Shown here: positions 25,246-33,570 of the stretch, in pieces | How positions within the stretch are numbered: position 1 is the stretch's first letter | How the letters are laid out: each line of letters begins with the position of its first letter | NCBI RefSeq assembly: GCF_003182155.1 | Contig: NZ_QGTG01000001.1 | Span: 372,001 to 436,000, forward strand | Length of the DNA stretch: 64,000 nt | Reading direction: 5' to 3' | From: Chitinophaga sp. S165 | GTDB lineage: Bacteria; Bacteroidota; Bacteroidia; Chitinophagales; Chitinophagaceae | The notes under the pieces: model-generated | Database searches by the model: none | Told to the model about the DNA's origin: nothing | The model's input: the letters and a program-made list of their open reading frames with translations, nothing else | Translations under genes and position numbers: made by a program

Positions 25246-26583
25246 TCATTTCACCAATCGCAGTTTTCCGCCCACTTTCTCCAGCAGTAACTGGCACTCC
25301 GCCCAGCCCAGCTTAACAATCTCGCCAGCGGTGAACGGCACATACTTCTTCAGCATATAATACCCGATCACTACACAGATGATCATATTCAAAAAAGAGC
25401 CAAATGCCACCCAGCGTACATCGTGGGTAAAATAGATGAAGAGGATATCGCCAATAATATTTAGTATAAGCTTAATGAAATTCTTATAGAAATTAGTCAG
25501 CGGCCGGTTGATCATATCCAGCGCAACCCCGATAAAACGGTCTATAGGATATAAGACGGCGCATAACAGGAATATACGTACGACATCGGTAGCTGGCAGG
25601 TATGCGCTGCCCGCCAGGATAATAATAAGCGGCTTGGTGAACAGGATCATGCCGATAATGAAAGGAATGATCACAATGCTGACAACACCGGTATAACGAC
25701 TGAATGCACGGGATACGCCCGCCCAGTCATTTTTATTGGCAGCGCCTGAAAGTGTAGGCTGTGCGGTGGCTACGAAACTGCGCAGAATGATCTCGATCAC
25801 TTCCATGAACTTTTGCGGAATAGCGTAGATAGCCACGGCCGCAGGACTGATCATTGTCCGGATCAGGAAGTTATCAGAGTAATTGAGAAAGCCGGAAGAG
25901 ATCATACTGCCTACAATGAGCCAGCCGTATTTTACCAGTATGATCACCTGTTTCTTAGTGCTGTATATGAGGCTGCGGATCTTCGTCCATCCCATTACCA
26001 GCGTGAAAATACTTGTTGCTGTAAGGCCGATCGTATAGGCAAATAACACATGGGGTAGTGTTACATCACTTAGAAAATGAAACAGTAATATCATTACCAG
26101 GAACCCGCCATTCTGCCAGAAACGTATTTGTAATATCTTATCAAAACGGTGCTCTGCCTGTAGGAACCAACTCGCAATGTTGAATGGAACAGAAACCAAT
26201 GTCATAAGGCCCAGCCAACGCATAAAGAAGCGCCAGGTCTCATCAAAATAGCTGTATAATACAAGACCGGCGATAAGGTTCAGAAGAAGGTACACGCCCG
26301 TTAGAATGAGCACCAGGTACCAGGCGCTTCCCGCTACTTCTTTACCCGTTTTTTCATCCGCACCGGTGTAGAATTTAATAATACCGGATTGTAATAATGC
26401 AGTACGGATCTGATCCAGCACAGTATATGTGCCTATAAACAAAACCCATTCTCCGAAGGCTGAAAGCGATAGTAGACGTACGAGGATGGCAAAGGATAAT
26501 ACATTCAGAAAAGCCGAGACCAGATTGCCTAATAAAGAGTGAAAGTGCCTGTTGTTAAGTACCGATAATAATTTAAATCCCAT
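25246..26583 (-). CDS. Wzx-like polysaccharide flippase (MOP superfamily)
   Basis: The 445-residue protein consists of about twelve to fourteen membrane helices and has the sequence character of the polysaccharide biosynthesis/MOP exporter family. It begins with FHSLLGNLVSAFLNVLSFAI and VRLLSLSAFGEWV, the typical first helix and loop, and later SGFLNYSDNFLIRTM. Such proteins flip undecaprenyl-linked repeat units across the inner membrane. It is the only flippase visible and sits close to the EPS biosynthetic arms, so it should serve this pathway although transcribed separately. Confidence 0.85.
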   Translation of the reverse strand: MGFKLLSVLNNRHFHSLLGNLVSAFLNVLSFAILVRLLSLSAFGEWVLFIGTYTVLDQIRTALLQSGIIKFYTGADEKTGKEVAGSAWYLVLILTGVYLLLNLIAGLVLYSYFDETWRFFMRWLGLMTLVSVPFNIASWFLQAEHRFDKILQIRFWQNGGFLVMILLFHFLSDVTLPHVLFAYTIGLTATSIFTLVMGWTKIRSLIYSTKKQVIILVKYGWLIVGSMISSGFLNYSDNFLIRTMISPAAVAIYAIPQKFMEVIEIILRSFVATAQPTLSGAANKNDWAGVSRAFSRYTGVVSIVIIPFIIGMILFTKPLIIILAGSAYLPATDVVRIFLLCAVLYPIDRFIGVALDMINRPLTNFYKNFIKLILNIIGDILFIYFTHDVRWVAFGSFLNMIICVVIGYYMLKKYVPFTAGEIVKLGWAECQLLLEKVGGKLRLVK

Positions 26584-27101
26584 GTATGTTATATGAAAAC
26601 CAATGAATTGAAATATTGTGCGGTCTTTTTACAGGATCAGGTTATTGGGGAAGGTATATTCCGATGGCTACAATATTACCATAATGTAAAAATTTGACAA
26701 AATTTAATTTGTTACAGGCCCGGCAATATTATATTTTTTAGAATGTTACATATTTATTTTTCCTATACTTTATAAATTAGTATAATTACATATAAAAAAT
26801 ATTCAATTTGACAAACAAAATAATTGTACTTTGCCGCCGGATCTTGAGAAATATCTAAGAAATAGAAGAATATCAGGGGATTAGAACACACCAGCATAAT
26901 AATCAGACAGACGCCCTTATGAAAGAACCAGGCGAGTAAGCATACATTACGACGACCTTGAAGAAGACCTTGTTGGGACAACGTACACGATTACATCCAG
27001 CGTGCTTTAACCATTTACAACTGAGTTGCTTTGTCATTTTTTAGAAAGCGGAGATGACCCTCCGTACAAGTGCACCATATATAATTTGAAAAACCTGACT
27101 G
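26584..27101 (+). other. Divergent A/T-rich intergenic region
   Basis: This 518-base gap separates the flippase (leftward) from the beta-helix/PKD protein (rightward). It is very A/T-rich between about 26,680 and 26,830 and contains one good promoter candidate (26807-26834). The remaining 260 bases before the ATG would be leader sequence. I see no coding frame, RNA gene or strong hairpin. Confidence 0.5.
26807..26834 (+). promoter_or_regulatory. Candidate Bacteroidota promoter of the beta-helix/PKD gene
   Basis: TTTG at 26807-26810 and TACTTTGC at 26827-26834 are separated by 16 bases, the same spacing as in the YchF and SprB promoters of this window. It predicts a long leader of about 260 bases. 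Confidence 0.5.
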
Positions 27102-30100
27102 ATGACACAATTGTACTCAACTATGTTCAGGATGTTCACTGCATATCTAGCAGTGACACTGTACGCAACATTAGCAGTAACCGCTCAACAGAAAGCGGTA
27201 TCACTGGCCGGAACAAGTGTTACAAATTCCGGAGGTTATTATGAATACGTTCCGCCGTCATATGCAAGCAGCAATGAGGCTTTCCCGCTGCTGATCTTCA
27301 TTCACGGCATAGGAGAACTGGGCAACGGTACGACGCAGCTGCCTGCCGTACTCAGGAACGGCGTTCCGAAACTAATTGAAGACGGAACATTTCCCACCTC
27401 TTTTAAAGTCAAAGGCAAAACTTTTTCATTTATAGTGGCTTCACCACAGTTTAAGAGCATTCCCAGTCCGGTGGATGTACGTAGCCTGATCAATTACCTG
27501 AAAACTAAGCTCAGGATTGATCCCAAGCGTATTTATGTAACCGGCCTGAGTATGGGTGGTGGTGTTACGGAAGATTTTGCCAGTGCAGATGATTCTTACG
27601 CCAGCATTCCTGCGGCAGTTGTGCCAATTGCGGGTAACATGAATCCACTACAGCTTCTTACAAGGCCAAACATACTGGCTAAAAACGATGTACCGGTATG
27701 GTTCATTCATAATGACAGGGACCCAACAGTACCTTCCCAATATTCCAAAGACTGGGTGTCTATGATGGAGAAGTATTCTCCTTCTCCGAATCCGGAACCC
27801 AAACTCACTATTTTCAATGCAGCAGGACACGATGCATGGTCTACCGCCTATGATCCTTCCTATAAGGAGAACGGCATGAACGTGTATGAGTGGATGCTGC
27901 AATACGAGAAAGGCGCGCCGGTTAGCTCGCCACCTCCGCCGCCTGCCAGCGGCAATAAGAAGGTAATGGCAAAACCAAATATCGGCAATGGCATGTATTA
28001 TACCGATGCCATGAAGACCTTCAAATTGAACCCTGGTGATACACTCTGTATCCCCGCGGGCGATTACGAATTTATTCAACTCGGTAACCTGGTAGGTACG
28101 GCTGCTAAACCCATCGTTGTCATGAACTGCGGCGGTGTGGTAAGAACAGGTATCAATACTTTAAAGACAGACGTATCCTTTGGTATCATGGGCGGCAAAT
28201 TCCTGCACATTACGGGGTCAGGCACCCCTGGTATCGAATACGGCTTTGACATCAAAGGACAGAACCTCCTGGGCATAAAAATGCAGGGGATCTATCTGGG
28301 CTCCGGTAGTACCGATATTGATATCCACAACTTCTATGTTCATGATGTAGGGTCCTTCATGGTAGCCAAAACTACCCAGGAGTGTAATAATCCTCAGTTC
28401 TGGGAAGGTAAGTACGTGATGAAGAACGTGAAGATCCACCACATTAAAGGACGTTACGCTGACTACGAAGGTTTCTATATCGGTAACACCCATTACATAA
28501 TGGATTACCTCCTTTGTCAGGGCATTAAATCCCACCATATTCAGGACCTGGAAGTGCACGACAACGACCTCCAGTACATGGGCCAGGATGGTATCCAGGT
28601 ATCTATGTGTGACCTGGGCACCAATAAGGTCCATCACAATACTGTGCGTAACTATGGTACCACCAGACTGGATGCACAGAGTTACGGTATGCTGATGGGC
28701 GGCGGTTCCCGTGTAAGACTTTATGACAACGTGGTGGACAACGGATACCTGCCTGGTATCGCGTTGTTCGGGTCAGGTGTCTCTTACGTGTACAACAATA
28801 CCATTTCCAATGTAGCGAACGGAGAAGGTATCCAGGTGGCTGATAAACTTGTCCTGGAACCTGTCACCGCTTATATCTACAACAATACGATCTATAATAC
28901 CGGCGATGCAGGTATCAAGATATACGCATATCTGACCACTGTCGGGCATAGAGTGTACAATAACCTCATTATCGAGAAAGCATTAGGTGGCAGCTATCCG
29001 ACCGATGGCCTCTACATCAGAGGTGCGCAGAACATCAAATTCGACTACGGCAATAATCTGTTCTCTACTACTGCAAATGCAGGTAAGGTAGTGACCAGTG
29101 TAGCAAGTGGTGATCTGCATCTTACTAATACGTCAACAGCTATTGACGGTGGTAAATCAGTGGCCGACCTCGGACTGGTGGATGACCTTGACGGTAATAA
29201 ACGTCCCGTGAACGGCGGCTTTGATGTTGGCGCCTATGAATACCAGGGTCCTAAAGCCCCGGGTAAAGGTAATGAGTCGCCACTGGCTAATGCAGGCAAG
29301 GATATTACTATCACCCTGCCGACAAATACCGTTACGCTCAACGCGGCTGCTTCTACCGACGCAGACGGTAAGATCAGCAAATACGCCTGGAAGAAACTTT
29401 CCGGTCCAACAGGAGGAACAATTACCAACGCAGCGATTGCAACTACCAGTGCGACTGGTCTGACTGCCGGTACTTATATATTTACTGTCACAGTTACAGA
29501 TGATAAAGCTGCTACAGATGTAGACAGTATCACTGTGAAAGTAAATCCGGCTGCAGCGAACAAACCTCCTGTTGCGAATGCAGGCAGCGCAGTGACCATC
29601 ACCCTGCCAACTAATACCGTTACTCTCGACGGTAAGGCTTCTGCAGATGCAGACGGCTCTATCAGCAAATATGAGTGGAAGAAAGTAAGTGGCCCTGCAG
29701 GTGGCGCTATTGCAACAGCTACAGCGGTGAAAACAAACATCACAAGCCTGATTGCCGGTACTTATGTGTTCTCTCTGACAGTGACCGACAATAAAAATGC
29801 TACTAATACGGCTTCCGTAACGGTGAAAGTGAACCCTGCCGTTCCTAATAAAGCGCCTGTAGCAAATGCAGGTACCAATACAAGCATCACGTTGCCAACA
29901 AATACAGTAGCGCTGAATGGTTCCGCATCTAAAGACGCAGACGGCAAGATCACTAAATACTTATGGAAGAAAGTAAGCGGTCCGAATGGCGGGACCTTCA
30001 CACAGAATAATGTGGTGGCGCCAAAAGCGACCGGTTTGATTCAGGGTACTTATGTATTCTCACTGACCGTAACAGATGATGATAATGCTACCGCTACCGC

Positions 30101-31604
30101 GAATGTAACTGTAGTAGTAAATCCTGCTCCTGTTCCTAACAAGGCTCCTGTTGCAAACGTGGGTACAACCATCGTGTCTGTTACTTTACCTGCAAATACA
30201 GTAACACTCGACGGTTCTGCATCTAAAGATGCAGACGGTAAGATCACTAAATATGCGTGGAAGAAGATAGACGGTCCGGCTACCGGCGGTGCGATCACTA
30301 GTCCTACGCTGGCTAAAACAGCTGTAACAGGACTGATAGGTGGCACTTACACGTTCTCCCTGACAGTGACAGACGATGATAATGCTACAGATGTTGCGAA
30401 CGTAGTAGTAAGAGTGAACCTTGCTCCGCAAACTAATAAAGCACCTGTAGCCAACGCGGGCTCTGACGTGACCATTACGTTACCGGTAAATACTGCAACA
30501 CTCGACGGTTCCGCATCCAAAGATGCAGATGGCAAGATCGCGAAATACTTATGGAAGAAAGTAAGCGGTCCTGCTGGCGGTACCTTCACCCAGAACAACG
30601 TTGCGGTAACAAAAGCGACTGGCCTCGTACAGGGTACATATGTACTGGCACTGACAGTTACTGACGATGATAATGTGACCGATACAGACACCATGAGGGT
30701 AATAGTGAAAGCTGCTACACCGCCGCCTCCTGCGGCTAATAAAGCGCCTGTAGCGGTTGCGGGTAATAATGTAACCATCACACTGCCGGTGAATAGCGTC
30801 ATCCTGAATGCTGCCGCTTCTTCCGATGCAGACGGCGTGATCACTAACTACCAGTGGTGGAAAACATCCGGTAAAGATGTACGCTTCTCTAACTCACAGG
30901 GTATCATCAATGTGGCGTCTGCTTTGACAGAAGGTACGTACGAGTTTGAACTGATCGTAACTGATGACGACAAGGCCACTGCTACCGACAGGATAACAGT
31001 GACAGTACTGCCTGCGAAGGATAATGATAACAACAACAATAATAACGTTCCTCCGGTTTCACGTACGCAGGGTGACCTCACTATCAAACTGCCGGTAGAA
31101 AGTATGAATGCGAGCGGCAGTGGTTCTTACTCCAGAAACAGCACCATCACATCTTATGCATGGAAGCAGGTGTATGGTCCGCTGCAGGCTGTCTTCTCTG
31201 CTCCGAATGCAGTAACGACGAAGATCTCCGGTATGGCGTTCCCTGGTAGTTATGTATTCGAACTGACAGTAACAGACGCTAATAAACTGAGCAGCCGTTC
31301 TACATTCGAAGTGACCGTTGTTGATGCGAATAGCGATGGTACGTTCATTCCGGAACTGACCACCTATCCGAATCCGGCCGTTAGTACGCTCTACTTCAAG
31401 CAACACATGAAGAATGCTACCCAGGGCACCATTACCATTTTCAACATGTCAGGTGCTGCAATGAAGAGCTATGTACTGCCGGCGGGCGATAATCTGCAGC
31501 AGGCGCTGGATATATCCTCTCTGCCAGCAGGTACATATGTCCTGCAGGTAACGTATAAGAACAGTACGTATAAGTGGAGTACGAAGTTTATAAAAGCTAA
31601 CTAA
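27102..31604 (+). CDS. Secreted esterase / parallel beta-helix / PKD-repeat protein with T9SS sorting domain
   Basis: This 1,500-residue protein has a signal peptide (about 1-28, ending AVTAQQ). An alpha/beta-hydrolase domain (about 30-270) carries LLIFIHGIGELG, TGLSMGGG, a HNDRDPTVP acid loop and AAGHDAW. A proline-rich linker (SPPPPPAS) leads to a right-handed beta-helix (about 290-710) with repeated short strands and Asn turns, as in pectate-lyase-like folds. Seven PKD-like domains (about 725-1410) follow, each beginning with a variant of NKAPVANAG and about 97 residues long. A short Asn/Asp-rich linker precedes the seventh. The C-terminus (YPNPAVSTLYF, then SLPAGTYVLQV) is a type A T9SS sorting domain. 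Esterase plus beta-helix suggests action on acetylated or methyl-esterified polysaccharide. Its alpha/beta-hydrolase front resembles that of the giant protein at 7274-14257. Confidence 0.85.
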   Translation: MTQLYSTMFRMFTAYLAVTLYATLAVTAQQKAVSLAGTSVTNSGGYYEYVPPSYASSNEAFPLLIFIHGIGELGNGTTQLPAVLRNGVPKLIEDGTFPTSFKVKGKTFSFIVASPQFKSIPSPVDVRSLINYLKTKLRIDPKRIYVTGLSMGGGVTEDFASADDSYASIPAAVVPIAGNMNPLQLLTRPNILAKNDVPVWFIHNDRDPTVPSQYSKDWVSMMEKYSPSPNPEPKLTIFNAAGHDAWSTAYDPSYKENGMNVYEWMLQYEKGAPVSSPPPPPASGNKKVMAKPNIGNGMYYTDAMKTFKLNPGDTLCIPAGDYEFIQLGNLVGTAAKPIVVMNCGGVVRTGINTLKTDVSFGIMGGKFLHITGSGTPGIEYGFDIKGQNLLGIKMQGIYLGSGSTDIDIHNFYVHDVGSFMVAKTTQECNNPQFWEGKYVMKNVKIHHIKGRYADYEGFYIGNTHYIMDYLLCQGIKSHHIQDLEVHDNDLQYMGQDGIQVSMCDLGTNKVHHNTVRNYGTTRLDAQSYGMLMGGGSRVRLYDNVVDNGYLPGIALFGSGVSYVYNNTISNVANGEGIQVADKLVLEPVTAYIYNNTIYNTGDAGIKIYAYLTTVGHRVYNNLIIEKALGGSYPTDGLYIRGAQNIKFDYGNNLFSTTANAGKVVTSVASGDLHLTNTSTAIDGGKSVADLGLVDDLDGNKRPVNGGFDVGAYEYQGPKAPGKGNESPLANAGKDITITLPTNTVTLNAAASTDADGKISKYAWKKLSGPTGGTITNAAIATTSATGLTAGTYIFTVTVTDDKAATDVDSITVKVNPAAANKPPVANAGSAVTITLPTNTVTLDGKASADADGSISKYEWKKVSGPAGGAIATATAVKTNITSLIAGTYVFSLTVTDNKNATNTASVTVKVNPAVPNKAPVANAGTNTSITLPTNTVALNGSASKDADGKITKYLWKKVSGPNGGTFTQNNVVAPKATGLIQGTYVFSLTVTDDDNATATANVTVVVNPAPVPNKAPVANVGTTIVSVTLPANTVTLDGSASKDADGKITKYAWKKIDGPATGGAITSPTLAKTAVTGLIGGTYTFSLTVTDDDNATDVANVVVRVNLAPQTNKAPVANAGSDVTITLPVNTATLDGSASKDADGKIAKYLWKKVSGPAGGTFTQNNVAVTKATGLVQGTYVLALTVTDDDNVTDTDTMRVIVKAATPPPPAANKAPVAVAGNNVTITLPVNSVILNAAASSDADGVITNYQWWKTSGKDVRFSNSQGIINVASALTEGTYEFELIVTDDDKATATDRITVTVLPAKDNDNNNNNNVPPVSRTQGDLTIKLPVESMNASGSGSYSRNSTITSYAWKQVYGPLQAVFSAPNAVTTKISGMAFPGSYVFELTVTDANKLSSRSTFEVTVVDANSDGTFIPELTTYPNPAVSTLYFKQHMKNATQGTITIFNMSGAAMKSYVLPAGDNLQQALDISSLPAGTYVLQVTYKNSTYKWSTKFIKAN
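29270..31330 (+). repeat. Seven tandem PKD-encoding DNA repeats of about 290-310 bp
   Basis: Units begin near 29271, 29559, 29848, 30140, 30436, 30739 and 31047. They share long similar blocks such as GCAGACGGTAAGATCACTAA. The middle units are most alike, the seventh most divergent, the pattern expected of internal duplication and unequal exchange. Confidence 0.75.
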
Positions 31605-31608
31605 AACA

Positions 31609-32238
31609 TCAGGGGACCTTTTCCCATAATTTTGTAGCCGGGTTATACTGTTTGATGAGTCTTGCAGGATTCCCGGCTACAATGCTAAATGGGGGAACAT
31701 TCTTGGTAACAACGCTACCCGCTGCTACCACCGCATGTTCCCCTATTTTTATGCCTGCCGTGATCACAGCGTTCGCACCGATCCAGCTGTCGGCGCCAAT
31801 ATAGATCTCTCCCGTAGTACAGGTTTGCATACCGATAGGGACATCAACGTCCTGGTAACCATGGTTCAGTCCCGACATCACCACGTTCTGTGCAATGATC
31901 ACATTGTCGGCTATCGTAACAGGACCAATCAGTACGTTACCCATACCGACCTGTACCCGGTCGCCGATGTGTACAGCGCCCATGCCGTTATTGACTGTGG
32001 CAAAATCTTCAATGATAGATCCTGCGCCAAGTGTGAAGGGGTTGAAGGGAAATACGTCCAGGCGGGTATAACGGCGTACAATAGCGCCTTTACCCCTTTT
32101 ATGTACAAAGCGGTTCACGATCCATCTGATCCATAAACGGGGCCTTGCCTGGCCTTTAGGCATTATCAAACGGTGTGTAAATTGTTTAAGGCCCGGATTA
32201 CTTTTAATCCTGCCTTTCAGACTTTCAAAAGTGCTCAT
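31609..32238 (-). CDS. Hexapeptide-repeat (left-handed beta-helix) acetyltransferase
   Basis: The 209-residue protein has the isoleucine-patch hexapeptide pattern of the xenobiotic/maltose/serine O-acetyltransferase class: VHIGDRVQVGMGNVLIG, VTIADNVIIAQ, YIGADSWIGANAVITAG and IKIGEHAVVAAGSVV, ending with the family signature VAGNPARLI. The catalytic His is probably in MSGLNHGY. It transfers acetyl from acetyl-CoA to a sugar hydroxyl or amine. The next gene upstream, a glycosyltransferase, ends 4 bases before its start, so the two form an operon and may act on the same glycan. Confidence 0.85.
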   Translation of the reverse strand: MSTFESLKGRIKSNPGLKQFTHRLIMPKGQARPRLWIRWIVNRFVHKRGKGAIVRRYTRLDVFPFNPFTLGAGSIIEDFATVNNGMGAVHIGDRVQVGMGNVLIGPVTIADNVIIAQNVVMSGLNHGYQDVDVPIGMQTCTTGEIYIGADSWIGANAVITAGIKIGEHAVVAAGSVVTKNVPPFSIVAGNPARLIKQYNPATKLWEKVP

Positions 32239-32242
32239 CTGG

Positions 32243-33442
32243 TCATGCGTTATTTAGTATTGCCTTATAAATGGCTGTTACAGAGTTTTCCCAGCTATGT
32301 GAGCGGGCAAATTCAATGCGGCGCTCCCTGAGTTCAGGACTGTCCTCTTCAAGGGCTTTATTGATCAATGTAACATACTCATTTGCATTCCGGGCAAGAT
32401 AAGTGTGAGAATCGAAGTATTCCATCGTCCGGGTGGCGGTTGCTACCACCGGCTTTCCTAAAGCCAGGTATTCGTCTATTTTTAATGGATAATTACCTAC
32501 AGTCAGTACATTCACCTGCTGGGGATTGATACAGACATCAAACGCATTTATATAGGCAGGCAGCTCTTTCAGTTCCTTCCTGCCCAGGAAATGTACGTTG
32601 GGTAACTGGTGGAGGATAGATTTCCGGAATTCTTCATCCTCCGGACCAACCAATACCACCGACCAATCCTGTCCTTTCGCTATATGCTCAAGAATGCCGA
32701 TGTCCAGCCGCAGGGAATTCAATGCGCCAACATAACCTATAATAGGTCTGTCAATGCCTTCCATGTCTGCCGGTAGAGGATATTCCCGGCTGGCGTCAAA
32801 CAGGCTCAGATCGCATCCCTGACCGACATAATAACTTTTTGGATTATATTTTCTCAGCATGTCCGCCAGGTAGTTGGAGTTCGCTACCGCAACGTCTGCT
32901 TTTGCGATATGCAGGGGCTCCAGTTTCTCGCCGTGCTTCTTCCAGTAATCCACACCCAGCAAGTAGTCCCGGCTATAGTAGATGTAAGTGGACGGTTTCA
33001 ATAATTCTTTCATATAGAAACCACGGAAAATATCGTTATCATTGAAGAGGATAACGTCAGAGAACCCCAAAGCGTCCATAGCATCTTTGATGCTGGCAGC
33101 AAACTTCCGGTTGTTCCGTTTGTTTAACCAGGAGAAGAGAGGCGATGCCGGAGCCGGCAGCCAGTTAATAGATTCAAGTACAGAAGAAGGATAGAAGCTC
33201 CATAGATTTTCCCCGACCGGTACGATCGCAGGTTCTTTATTCTGTAAGGTCTTAAGATGATAAGAGATATTGGGATCATCCTTTTGCCGTAAGATGGTTC
33301 GCCTGTCCAGCGGTGAATTGACATACAACACACGGTTGTGGCGCGCAAATTGTAACGCTATATTCTTACAATTACTTCCTATTGGGGTATACCACTGTTG
33401 TAATCCAATGATGACAATATCCCGGTTCCTGATGAGTGACAC
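32243..33442 (-). CDS. Glycosyltransferase of GT-B fold (GT1/GT4-like)
   Basis: The 399-residue protein has a GT-B layout: an N-terminal domain with a glycine-poor start (DIVIIGLQQWYTPIG), and a C-terminal donor domain with PIIGYVGALNSLRLDIG, VVLVGPEDEEF and VHFLGRKELKELPAYINAFD, then a VNVLTVGNYPLKIDEYLALG motif that replaces the usual E-x7-E but keeps the second Glu. The start is a GTG at 33442; an in-frame TAA lies a few codons upstream, so no longer ATG is possible. It is cotranscribed with the acetyltransferase (4-base gap). Donor and acceptor are unknown; a role in surface glycan synthesis is likely. Confidence 0.8.
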   Translation of the reverse strand: MSLIRNRDIVIIGLQQWYTPIGSNCKNIALQFARHNRVLYVNSPLDRRTILRQKDDPNISYHLKTLQNKEPAIVPVGENLWSFYPSSVLESINWLPAPASPLFSWLNKRNNRKFAASIKDAMDALGFSDVILFNDNDIFRGFYMKELLKPSTYIYYSRDYLLGVDYWKKHGEKLEPLHIAKADVAVANSNYLADMLRKYNPKSYYVGQGCDLSLFDASREYPLPADMEGIDRPIIGYVGALNSLRLDIGILEHIAKGQDWSVVLVGPEDEEFRKSILHQLPNVHFLGRKELKELPAYINAFDVCINPQQVNVLTVGNYPLKIDEYLALGKPVVATATRTMEYFDSHTYLARNANEYVTLINKALEEDSPELRERRIEFARSHSWENSVTAIYKAILNNA

Positions 33443-33570
33443 TGCAGTTAAGAATTATGGTGATATAATTACTTATCGAGGTCTCAAGGGAGCATGGCTA
33501 AAAACGTCCCAAATATAGCTACTTTTTTTACATTAAAGAAAGCAGCACTAAAAGAAAAGCGAACATTATT

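Noticed and set aside
29270..31330. Regular repeats resembling a CRISPR array at first sight
   Set aside because: Units of about 300 bases are coding PKD domains without short palindromic repeats or spacers.
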